From contig CAZOVB010000076.1 in NCBI GenBank assembly GCA_964583095.1, forward strand, positions 1 through 21,029: a DNA stretch of 21,029 bases, written 5' to 3'. The notes beneath the pieces are model-generated. The model ran no database searches. It saw only the letters and a list, made by a program, of their open reading frames with translations, and was not told where the DNA came from. This DNA is from CAZOVB01 sp964583095. Its GTDB lineage: Bacteria > Planctomycetota > Phycisphaerae > SM23-33. Below, piece by piece: positions 1 to 7,160 of this stretch; the stretch's first letter is position 1; each line of letters opens with the position of its first letter. Position numbers and translations under genes: made by a program.

Positions 1-2
1 GT

Positions 3-185
3 TTCAGCAACGCTAAAGCAGCTGGAAGTGCTGCCATTATTGAATTAGGGTTTGGCATAAACAATGCAAATCCAACCAATGCAAGCAAAAGAGCCCGTAA
101 TTACAGCAGCGCAGACATAGGGATGGGAAGTATTGACTTCACAACAACATTAACAGCTAATGACAGAGTTAAGATTTACGCCTGA
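3..185 (+). CDS. 3' end of probable tail-fibre/receptor-binding protein, stopped by in-frame TGA
   Basis: This reading frame is open from the left edge and runs to a TGA at 183-185. The same frame then continues for 20 sensible codons to tandem TAA stops at 246-251. Read across the TGA, the end is DRVKIYA-(TGA)-NVGNDDDITLILGEWAIVKE. That resembles the last beta strands of C1q/TNF-like jelly-roll heads of phage fibre proteins, where Trp is usual in the 'kiyaWN' strand (recalled family knowledge). The visible residues are Gly/Ala/Asn/Thr rich, as in fibre heads. A likely role is host-surface binding by the virion. The TGA could be a TGG-to-TGA nonsense change, a sequencing error, or a site of readthrough. 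The upstream part lies outside the window, so the family call is tentative. Confidence 0.45.
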   Translation, partial: FSNAKAAGSAAIIELGFGINNANPTNASKRARNYSSADIGMGSIDFTTTLTANDRVKIYA

Positions 186-270
186 AATGTTGGCAATGAT
201 GATGATATCACGTTAATCCTCGGTGAATGGGCGATAGTTAAGGAATAATAATCAAAAAAAATTAGTAACT

Positions 271-693
271 ATGAAAAAATTAATCACATTTTTAGTCATC
301 CTGAACATAGCTTTATTCGTACGTAATGAGGTTCAGGCACAGGCAATCAATTATGATAACACATCTATAAAGATAACGAATGACGGCGGTTTTTCAACGA
401 CCTCAAATGATATACGTTACACTATATCTGCTGATTTAGACGACGCTGAAACGGTTAAGGATTTGTTTCCGAACAAAGATTTTAAGGTTGAAGCAGGAAC
501 ACTGACTTATAATGTTCAGCACTCAGGCAGCGTATCAGTACCGGCAATGTGGGACATGATTAACACGTTCGTTATCGAACAGTCAGACGTAGGCAAGACC
601 GTCAAAGAGGCGATACAGACGTGGTCTATTAACATTATATACGGGAACAACCTCCTGAAGCTCGATACAACTAAGTGGAACATCAATGAATAG
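271..693 (+). CDS. Small exported protein with Sec signal peptide, unknown function
   Basis: This 140-residue protein begins MKKLITFLVILNIALF, a basic start followed by a hydrophobic helix. A probable signal peptidase I site follows at VQAQA (about residues 21-25), so export to the periplasm or beyond is predicted. There is no lipobox Cys. The mature part is polar with beta-like alternation and I recognise no domain. It lies 19 bases after the tandem stops of the fibre-like gene, and its TAG stop overlaps the start of the holin candidate, so it probably belongs to the late operon. G+C is clearly higher than in the genes from 890 on. An exported phage protein here might modify the host envelope, assist fibres, or be a gene gained with the fibre region. 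These functions are inference. Confidence 0.75.
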   Translation: MKKLITFLVILNIALFVRNEVQAQAINYDNTSIKITNDGGFSTTSNDIRYTISADLDDAETVKDLFPNKDFKVEAGTLTYNVQHSGSVSVPAMWDMINTFVIEQSDVGKTVKEAIQTWSINIIYGNNLLKLDTTKWNINE

Positions 694-886
694 CTGGTCA
701 ATGAATTACAAGACAATAATACTCGATATTTCAGCCCTTATAATAGGGATGGTGGGTGCATTAACGATTAATGAATGGAATATTTTAGCAACAATTTTCT
801 TTTCTATTTGTGGCGGTATTTCGTTTCTCGTAGCAGTCTATTTCAAAATAAAAAATCAAAAGGATAAGAAAAATGAAAGCAAGTGA
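686..886 (+). CDS. Two-TM small membrane protein, holin candidate
   Basis: This 66-residue protein has two hydrophobic stretches, about residues 10-27 (ILDISALIIGMVGALTI) and 32-53 (ILATIFFSICGGISFLVAVYF). They are joined by a short polar turn (NEWN) and followed by a highly charged Lys-rich tail (KIKNQKDKKNESK). Size, topology, charged C-terminus and position ahead of a cell-wall enzyme and a lysozyme fit a class II-like holin that would permeabilise the inner membrane at lysis. Its start overlaps the upstream stop by 8 bases, and its TGA stop lies 14 bases inside the next gene. A second ATG at 701 would give a protein 5 residues shorter. The holin call rests on architecture and context only. 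Confidence 0.6.
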   Translation: MNSWSMNYKTIILDISALIIGMVGALTINEWNILATIFFSICGGISFLVAVYFKIKNQKDKKNESK

Positions 887-1442
887 GATAGAAGACTTTG
901 ACCTGTTGTTCTTAAAAGGCACGACATTTTTGGCAAAAGGAATTAAGTTTTTTCAAAAAATGAGGTTTCCTGAAAATCAATACACATTTTTAAATCATGT
1001 AGGTTTTTTTTACAGAACAAAAGACGGTCAGTTATTAGTTTATGAGCAAGATAATCCCGGACGTTTTCAGGCATCTGTGTTTGATTTAGAATATATAAAA
1101 AACAAAAGAGATGTTTATGTTGGAAGACCATTAAAAAAATTACCGAAAGAGAAAAAGAAAGATTTTATGAATTATGCAAGGTCTTTGGCTGGTGGAGACT
1201 ACTTGCTTAATTATTCATATAAAAGTTATTTTGGATTCATGTCTGCTGCCATAACACAAAAACTTTTTAAAAAACCTTTGTGGATAACGGGTACACCAAA
1301 AAAAGGAAGCACATGTAGTCAAATCATAGCTTTGTTATATCAGAAATATTTTCATATGTTTACCTGTAAAAAGTGGTGGAAACATTATCCTTGTGATATA
1401 GCTGCCTCTGATAATATAAAAATATATAAATTTAATTTTTAA
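873..1442 (+). CDS. Permuted NlpC/P60 (YiiX/YebB-like) papain-fold enzyme
   Basis: This 189-residue protein shows the permuted papain-like layout. An N-terminal GTTFLAKGI segment is followed by a candidate catalytic His in LNHVGFFY (H42), an acidic residue in VYEQDNPGRF (E58), and a candidate nucleophile in the late motif GSTCSQIIALLYQK (C148). A typical closing PCDIAASD element follows. In permuted NlpC/P60 proteins the His precedes the Cys, as here. Known members act as peptidases, amidases or acyl/lipid hydrolases on envelope material. Lying between a holin candidate and a lysozyme, it is most simply a second cell-wall-degrading enzyme of the lysis cassette, though a virion-associated role is possible. 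There is no signal peptide. A weak AAGGA lies about 10 bases upstream of the start. Confidence 0.65.
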   Translation: MKASEIEDFDLLFLKGTTFLAKGIKFFQKMRFPENQYTFLNHVGFFYRTKDGQLLVYEQDNPGRFQASVFDLEYIKNKRDVYVGRPLKKLPKEKKKDFMNYARSLAGGDYLLNYSYKSYFGFMSAAITQKLFKKPLWITGTPKKGSTCSQIIALLYQKYFHMFTCKKWWKHYPCDIAASDNIKIYKFNF

Positions 1443-1444
1443 AT

Positions 1445-1717
1445 ATGGATTTCATTTCAAATAATTGGCATGTTATACTTGGTATAATTTCTTTTTTCTT
1501 TTTTGGAAGAAGGATAAATATAAAATATCTGGCGAAAAAGAATGTTCAAAATGCATTAAACTATGCTGTAGATTCTTTTCGTGATGGTTACCTTACTAAG
1601 GATGAGTTGGTAGGTTTTTTCCAGAGGTTGCGCCAAGACGAAAAGGAGGCTAAGATTTTAAAAGAAGATATTGTTGATAAAGAAATGGAAAGACAAATTG
1701 ATTTGTCTGACAAATAG
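1445..1717 (+). CDS. Small protein with one N-terminal TM segment, lysis-cassette member
   Basis: This 90-residue protein has one hydrophobic segment near the N-terminus (about residues 7-21, WHVILGIISFFFFG). An RR/K-rich stop-transfer and a charged helical body follow, with DGYLTKDELVGFFQRLRQDE and a Lys/Glu-rich end. The TM plus helical body could be a spanin-like or holin/antiholin-like accessory. No lipobox or second spanin is seen. The stretch DGYLTKDELVGFF resembles half an EF-hand, too short to call. It starts 2 bases after the permuted NlpC/P60 stop and ends with TAG, 40 bases before the lysozyme start chosen here. Its role is inferred from topology and neighbours only. Confidence 0.6.
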   Translation: MDFISNNWHVILGIISFFFFGRRINIKYLAKKNVQNALNYAVDSFRDGYLTKDELVGFFQRLRQDEKEAKILKEDIVDKEMERQIDLSDK

Positions 1718-1757
1718 GCTAATGATTGATTTTTTAAGTTTTTTAAGATATTTTTCT

Positions 1758-2309
1758 ATGAGTAGAAATTATTTGTTTGACAAATGTATTGAGGTGATTC
1801 TTCGTAATGAAGGTGGGTATGTTAATGATATTCATGACAGGGGTGGTGCTACAAATTATGGTATAAGCCTTTTATTTTTAAAGGGGCTAAAAGGAAAGGA
1901 TTTTAATGGTGATGGATTTTCTGATGGTGATATAAATAAAGATGGCAAAATAGATATTTTAGATTCTAAACAATTAACAAAAAACAAAGCTGTAAGTTTA
2001 TATAAAAGATATTTTTGGAATAATAAATATAACGATTTAGATGAAGAAGACTTGGCTTTACATTTGTTTGACATGGGAGTAAATGCTGGGACTTATAGGG
2101 CTGTAAAAATTTTACAAAGAATTATTGATGTGCGTCCTGATGGCATTTTTGGAAATAAAACATTGTCCGCTGCAAATGATGTTATTGGATGTTCGGAGTT
2201 ATATAGGATAGCAAGAAAAGATTATTATAAAATGCTTGTTAGTCAAAATCCCGAATATGAAAAATTTATAAAAGGGTGGCTAAACAGAGTTGATAAAACA
2301 GAGATTTAA
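1758..2309 (+). CDS. GH108-type N-acetylmuramidase (endolysin) with EF-hand-like insert
   Basis: This 183-residue lysozyme would cleave the glycan chain of peptidoglycan at lysis. The N-terminal motif ILRNEGGYVNDIHDRGGATN (residues 14-33) is the GH108 signature, with E18 the expected catalytic acid, followed by YGIS. Residues 46-69 contain two D-x-N/D-x-DG loops (DFNGDGFSD and DINKDGKIDILD) that look like calcium-binding EF-hand/dockerin-type loops. The end has a peptidoglycan-binding-3 type segment with DMGVNAG and LQRIIDVRPDGIFGNKTL. I chose ATG 1758 because the family begins only about 10 residues before the EGGY motif. ATGs at 1722 and 1671 are in frame and would add a hydrophobic or Lys-rich extension. 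No export signal is evident from 1758, consistent with holin-dependent release. Confidence 0.85.
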   Translation: MSRNYLFDKCIEVILRNEGGYVNDIHDRGGATNYGISLLFLKGLKGKDFNGDGFSDGDINKDGKIDILDSKQLTKNKAVSLYKRYFWNNKYNDLDEEDLALHLFDMGVNAGTYRAVKILQRIIDVRPDGIFGNKTLSAANDVIGCSELYRIARKDYYKMLVSQNPEYEKFIKGWLNRVDKTEI

Positions 2310-2992
2310 TGGGAGTTACATTAAAAAAAATAACAAGTGATATATTATATTTGTTGCGTTCTTCTAAGGTTTCGCAGTCAGAAAACATAAGTAAGAGGCA
2401 GATACAATATCATGTACATAATAATCGTGCTTTATTGTTAAAAAGAATAGTAGACAAAAAAGAACATATACCAGACGATTTTTTTCAATACTTAAAATGT
2501 TTTGAATTAGAAGTTGCTGATAAGGCTGATTGCAACTGTACTATTACTTCTGGGTGTTCTGCATTAAAGAGCACATTGGAGATACCTAAATATTATGACA
2601 AAAGGTTTTTTTCTTTAATGACATTAGAGGGAAAACCTATACAGGTGTCTACAGAGGATAGGGCTTTTTTTAATCAGTATAGACCATATGTAAACAATAG
2701 TAGGTTTGCTTTTTTGAAAGACAATTATTTGTGGTTAATAAATGATAAGTTTATAAAGTATGTTACTGTTCGTGGTGTGTTTTTAAATCCAATGGATTTA
2801 GAAAATTATTTTGATTCGTGTGATAACACGCCTTGTTTTTCTGTTGATGATAAATATCCTATACCAAACTATTTGTTACCGCAGTTGAACTCTTTAGTTT
2901 TAAAAGAATTTGGTATTATATATCAAACCATGAGTGACAATATAAATGATTCTTCAATGACTTTACAACCCAAAGTAGAACAAAAACAATAA
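2309..2992 (+). CDS. Virion connector/ring-type structural protein
   Basis: This 227-residue protein has the general pattern of small connector (ring) proteins in crAss-like and flavobacterial podoviruses. A helical N-terminus (ISKRQIQYHVHNNRALLLKR) precedes a Cys-rich segment (C64, C75, C77, C83) leading into an 'xEIP' element at residues 91-93. A beta-rich middle with a YLWLINDKFIKYVTVRGVFLNP-type hairpin and a helical C-terminus follow. Such proteins probably stack beneath the portal in the neck. It is coupled to the lysozyme by TAATG (stop and start share a base) and lies 2 bases before the next gene. The structural role is inferred from recalled family pattern and position, not from a search. 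Confidence 0.6.
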   Translation: MGVTLKKITSDILYLLRSSKVSQSENISKRQIQYHVHNNRALLLKRIVDKKEHIPDDFFQYLKCFELEVADKADCNCTITSGCSALKSTLEIPKYYDKRFFSLMTLEGKPIQVSTEDRAFFNQYRPYVNNSRFAFLKDNYLWLINDKFIKYVTVRGVFLNPMDLENYFDSCDNTPCFSVDDKYPIPNYLLPQLNSLVLKEFGIIYQTMSDNINDSSMTLQPKVEQKQ

Positions 2993-2994
2993 CA

Positions 2995-3456
2995 ATGTTT
3001 GAGGAAAAAAAGAAAAGAAAAGTAAAAGATATTTTTCAAAATCAATATATGCTTAATGATGTATATGATTTTTTTTCTAAAAAATACAGTAACAAAGAAA
3101 AGGGTGGGGTAAACAAACAAAATTTTGGTAAAGTATGCAGTCTAATTAATCATAAATTTGTTGAGCATGTTATGGCTCCATCACAAGGCAATAGTTTATA
3201 TATATCAGGGCTTGGTCTATTTTTTATAAGAAAATACAAACCTAAGAAAAAATTAATTGATTTTCATAATACATTAAAATATAATAAAAAAATATATTTT
3301 GAAAACGAACATACTAATGGGTATGTATATAAATTCGTGTGGAGACCTGATTATAAAAGTAATAAATATTTTCACATGTATTATTTTAAAGAAACACGTT
3401 ATAACAAAAGAGAGCTAAAAAACAAAATAAATAATGGAGCAGATTACTGCTTGTGA
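2995..3456 (+). CDS. Basic structural protein, IHF/HU-like gene of the connector cluster (tentative)
   Basis: This 153-residue, very basic protein (many Lys and Tyr) contains GNSLYISGLGLFFIRKYKPKKK around residues 65-86, a G-x-G-x-(F/L)-x-I-R-K type element. It recalls the small IHF-like or structural proteins annotated between ring genes in crAss-like phages. The C-terminus is rich in aromatic and basic residues (FVWRPDYKSNKYFHMYYFKE). It could bind DNA in the neck or head, or be a virion component. The stop is TGA, followed by a 77-base gap that is unusual in this tightly packed operon; the frame stays open after that TGA to 3543. Family assignment is weak; the gene itself is convincing from length, spacing and codon pattern. 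Confidence 0.55.
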   Translation: MFEEKKKRKVKDIFQNQYMLNDVYDFFSKKYSNKEKGGVNKQNFGKVCSLINHKFVEHVMAPSQGNSLYISGLGLFFIRKYKPKKKLIDFHNTLKYNKKIYFENEHTNGYVYKFVWRPDYKSNKYFHMYYFKETRYNKRELKNKINNGADYCL

Positions 3457-3459
3457 AAA

Positions 3460-3543
3460 ATGTCGGCATTAATAGTAATATTGAATTTGAAATACATTAC
3501 ATTGTTGGTTAGAAGTTCACATAAAAAGAACATATGGGTGTAA
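3460..3543 (+). CDS. Possible tiny ORF, or C-terminal extension of the preceding gene
   Basis: The 77 bases between the preceding TGA (3454-3456) and the next start (3534) contain ATG 3460 in the same frame as the upstream gene. It runs 27 codons to a TAA that overlaps the next gene's start. The product would begin MSALIVILNLKYITLLVR, mildly hydrophobic. It could be a small peptide, an extension made by TGA readthrough, or chance. I see no ribosome binding site and no promoter match in this stretch. Confidence 0.15.
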   Translation: MSALIVILNLKYITLLVRSSHKKNIWV

Positions 3544-4286
3544 AAAGTTATATATCAATAAATGAAATTATATCTAAGTTTTTGTCTGACGCAGACATAC
3601 AGCATGAACAAATAAGAATTTCAGATTTTGTTGTTTGGTGCAGTGAGGCTTTAAAAAAGATAGGTGGATATAATACATTTGAAAAAAAGGTTGCAGGAAA
3701 AGATGGTGAGCCTTTATTAGAATTTGAAAATTATAAAGCAAAGCTACCGTGTGATTTTTATAAAATAGTTCAGCTTGGTTTTTCATCTTCTCAAACAGGT
3801 GGTTTTGAAAGTATGCGAACTGCAACAGGCAATTTTGATTCTATATTTGATGGTACAGAAATAGGAGAAAATGTTTCTGGTGATGACCGTGTTTATACTT
3901 TGAGACCACCATACGTATATATTAATCAACCAACAGGCTATGGTTTACTTGCGTATATTGCTATAAAAACAGATAGTGATGGATACCCTATGATTCCTGA
4001 TGATGAATACATGAAAGAAGCTATGTATTGGTATTTGCAGATGAAATATTTATATCCTTTATGGATGAGAGGAAAGATACGTGATGCGATATATGTTAAT
4101 GCAGAGAGAAAATGGCATCAATATTGTGATGCTGCATACGGTGCTATGGTTATTCCTGACAATGATGATGAAATGCAATCAATAATAAATGTTTGGACAA
4201 GATTAATACCTAATATAAATGCTGGAAATAAAAGCATGAAATATATTGGTGAACAGGAGAAAGTTTATAGGCATTTCAATAGATAA
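3534..4286 (+). CDS. Virion neck/tail adaptor (ring-type) protein
   Basis: This 250-residue protein opens with a helix typical of tail adaptor subunits (ISINEIISKFLSDADIQHEQ, IRISDFVVWCSEALKKIGG). It contains the 'KLPCDFYKIVQLG' element, common in gp4-like tail tubular or neck proteins of Bacteroidota podoviruses. A beta-rich middle (YTLRPPYVYINQ, YGLLAYIAI) follows, then a helical end with PDDEYMKEAMYWYLQMKYLY. It would form part of the ring between portal and tail. It is followed immediately by the large tail gene, whose Shine-Dalgarno site overlaps this gene's TAA stop. The call rests on motif memory and gene order. Confidence 0.65.
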   Translation: MGVKSYISINEIISKFLSDADIQHEQIRISDFVVWCSEALKKIGGYNTFEKKVAGKDGEPLLEFENYKAKLPCDFYKIVQLGFSSSQTGGFESMRTATGNFDSIFDGTEIGENVSGDDRVYTLRPPYVYINQPTGYGLLAYIAIKTDSDGYPMIPDDEYMKEAMYWYLQMKYLYPLWMRGKIRDAIYVNAERKWHQYCDAAYGAMVIPDNDDEMQSIINVWTRLIPNINAGNKSMKYIGEQEKVYRHFNR

Positions 4287-4291
4287 GGAGG
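4285..4291 (+). promoter_or_regulatory. Perfect Shine-Dalgarno site (AAGGAGG) for the large tail gene
   Basis: AAGGAGG sits 6 bases before ATG 4298 and overlaps the TAA of the preceding gene. Other starts in the window have no comparable site, as usual for Bacteroidota phages, so it may raise translation of this one gene. It also fixes the start codon. Confidence 0.7.
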
Positions 4292-4297
4292 ATTAAC

Positions 4298-7059
4298 ATG
4301 ACGCATCGTGTTGCACAAAACAGCTTCCAAAAAGGCATGAATAAAGATTTGGGTGTCAGTGTTTTAAAAAACACTCAATATATTGATGCTCATAATTTTC
4401 GTTTACATTCTTATGATAACAGTGGTGCAGGAGAATTAAATAATATTAAAGGTAATTCTTATTCTACGTCTATAAGTCAAATATCTGATTGTTGGACAAT
4501 AACCTTATCTGACAATTCTTATGGAAATTTATATATATATATTAATGGTTTTCAGACACTTGTTCCTGCCGCAAATAAAAGTAATAGTAGTGAATATATA
4601 TTATACATAAAAAATTATATTGATGCTAACAGTGATTTAGATGTTAATACAAAAATTATTAATGACGTTTTATATATATATTCTGACACGTATACTTCTT
4701 TTGTTGTTTCTATTTCTCCAAGTCTTAACATAACACATGAGAAGAAATATTCTACTCGCTCTGGTTTACGTATTATAGGTAGTGCAACAATGCGTGATGA
4801 TTTTATTTTATTTACTACGGATTCAAAAGAAGCATCACCTACAGATAGTTATGGACAGATATGGAAATTAGAATATGATGATACTGATATAGATGAGCCT
4901 ATTCCTACAATAACTTTGTTATATAATGGTATATTAAATTTTTCTTTACAGCATCCTATTGAGGCACAAACTTATTACGAAAACAACACAACAAAAAAAG
5001 TTTACTGGACGGATAATTATAATTATTTAAGATATGTTAATATAGAAGACCCTACTCTTTTTTCTTATGACGCAGACGATTTTGATATTATTTCAAATAC
5101 AACTTTAAGTAAACCAACGATAAATAGAATAAAAACTGGTGGTGAGTTGAAGGCAGGTGTAATACAATATGCTTATCAACTTTATAATACGTCTGGTTCA
5201 TCTACAATATATTCGCCTGTTTCTAATTTTATACATATAACAGATAAAGATGAGGGTGATACGACTACGGCTGATTATTATGGTGCGTTAGAGGGAGATG
5301 AGTGTGGAAAAACACTTGATATTAATATAAAAAATATAGATACAGATTATGATAATATTCGTGTTGTATCTTTGTTTTTTGATGATTTAATTAATGTTCC
5401 AGAAATCACAATAATAAGAGAAGACACTGTCCCTGGGGCGGGTAGTATGATTGTTACGGATTCTGGGAGAGAAAATTTAGGCACATTAACATTAGATGAA
5501 TTTAGAATAGCTGGCGGTCTTTTGTTTACGTGTAAAACATTAGCTTCAAAAGACAATCATTTGTTTCCTGCTAATATAACATATAATAGTTTTGATATTG
5601 ATTTTGATGCTCGTGCTTATAGGTTTAAAAAAGATAGTAATGAAACTTATGTTGATGTTGATTTGTCGGACACGGACACGTGGGGTGTTTCTGAGGATGC
5701 AGATTGTATAAACCCTTATAACAAAACTAAATTTTATCAAGATGATGATGGCAACAATTTATCACCATCAGAGATAGAAGATAAACTGTATATGTATCAA
5801 AGAAACAGTGACATATTAGGTGGTTCTGGTGTTAATGTTTCTTTTCGTTTTGGTGTTGCCAGTTATGCAGCAGATGATGATGGCGGTGTTGATGGTGCAA
5901 GATATTTAAAAGCTCCTAATAATGGGTATCAGCCGTGGACTACGTGGCAAGGCTTTGATAATGATAATTATAGTTATACTAATACAGCAAGCCCTTATCT
6001 TTCAGGTATGTTTAAAGGTTACCAAAGAGATGAGGTTTATGCTTTTGGTGTGGTTTTTTATAGCAATAAAGGACAAAAAAGTTTTGTTAAGTGGATAGCA
6101 GATATTCGTATGCCCTCTATGTCAGATATGGATGGTAAGGTAACGTATAAAGTTGGTGGGGTAGATAAGTATAGGTATGACATTGCATATCAAAACTCTG
6201 GTTCAAATGATTGGAACTATTGTAATTCTATTTATGTTGATTTTGATATAGATATACCAAGCGATATAGTAGACCAAATAAGTGGTGCAGAAATAGTTAG
6301 GATGGAACGTGGTAGTGATAACAGAACAGTGTTGGCACAAGGTATGTTTGGAACTATGCTACGTGATGGACCAGACCCAGTTGAGTCTATAAAATATTCT
6401 GGCAATCCATATACAACTGTTTTAAATTATAAAGAAAGAGATTCTGGGTTTGATGTATTTTATTTGGTTTCGCCAGAAATAAGTTTTAATAAAAATTTAG
6501 AGTTTCAGTCAAATGATTTTATAAGAATTTCTGGGTTTTATGATAATCCATCAGTATATTCTGCTGGTGATTTTCTTGATAGATATAAATTTAAAAAAAC
6601 ATCTACATTAAATAACCCTAAAAATCAAATAATAGGCAGAGATGTTTCTATTGTTAATGGTAGTATTATTGAGCCTGGGATATATTCTAAAATTGATGGA
6701 TATAGTGTTTCCCACGCAGAGGGTTATAATCCATCTCTTTTGGGTGGGCTTTCTTTTTATTCTAAACAAGGCACGACATTTGATTTTATTTTAGATGATG
6801 AGTTGTTTTCTGAATCGTCAACATATGATGACAATATTTTTCTTATAAATTATATGAGACCATTAAGTAATCAGTATGGTGGCAATACATATAATTCAAG
6901 GTTTAATAGAGAATACATTTCTACTGGTTCTTTTAAAAGAATAAGTAATTCAGGCAGTTATAGATTACATACGTTTGGTGGAGATACTTTTGTAGATTAT
7001 TTTGAGTCATTAAAGCAGGCATGGCCAGTAGACGATATAGGTGACACAGAAGTGACTAC
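4298..7059 (+). CDS. Large tail ('muzzle'/stabilisation-type) protein, N-terminal part before scaffold gap
   Basis: These 920 codons encode the first part of the large tail protein of crAss-like and related podoviruses. The start VAQNSFQKGMNKDL followed by NTQYIDAHNFRL is a hallmark of this family. The remainder is beta-rich, Asp/Asn/Tyr/Ser-heavy and repetitive in style, without cysteine clusters or TM segments, as expected for a tail-tip or muzzle assembly. The frame is open into the N run at 7060. Two bases of a codon are left over there, so continuation into the part after the gap requires a true gap divisible by 3. The gene has a strong Shine-Dalgarno site and follows the neck adaptor directly. 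It probably closes the tail channel or stabilises the tail, by analogy with crAss-like virions. Confidence 0.75.
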
Positions 7060-7159
7060 NNNNNNNNNNNNNNNNNNNNNNNNNNNNNNNNNNNNNNNNN
7101 NNNNNNNNNNNNNNNNNNNNNNNNNNNNNNNNNNNNNNNNNNNNNNNNNNNNNNNNNNN
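7060..7159. other. Scaffold gap (100 N)
   Basis: Exactly 100 N, the conventional filler for unknown gap length. It interrupts the large tail gene. Coding on both sides is open to the gap edges. Confidence 0.98.
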
Positions 7160-7160
7160 A

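Noticed and set aside
3..251. TGA reassigned to Trp (genetic code 4) as seen in some crAss-like phages
   Set aside because: TGA ends genes naturally at 886 and 20572-20574 and probably at 3456, Trp is written TGG elsewhere, and the large virion genes have no in-frame TGA.
1893..1964. Dockerin domain for cellulosome-like attachment
   Set aside because: Only the calcium-loop pattern is shared. It is embedded within a lysozyme and lacks the full duplicated dockerin helices.
5591..5611. DFDIDFD sequence resembling an RNA polymerase metal-binding motif
   Set aside because: It lies inside the beta-rich tail protein with no surrounding double-psi barrel sequence; the region is simply Asp-rich.
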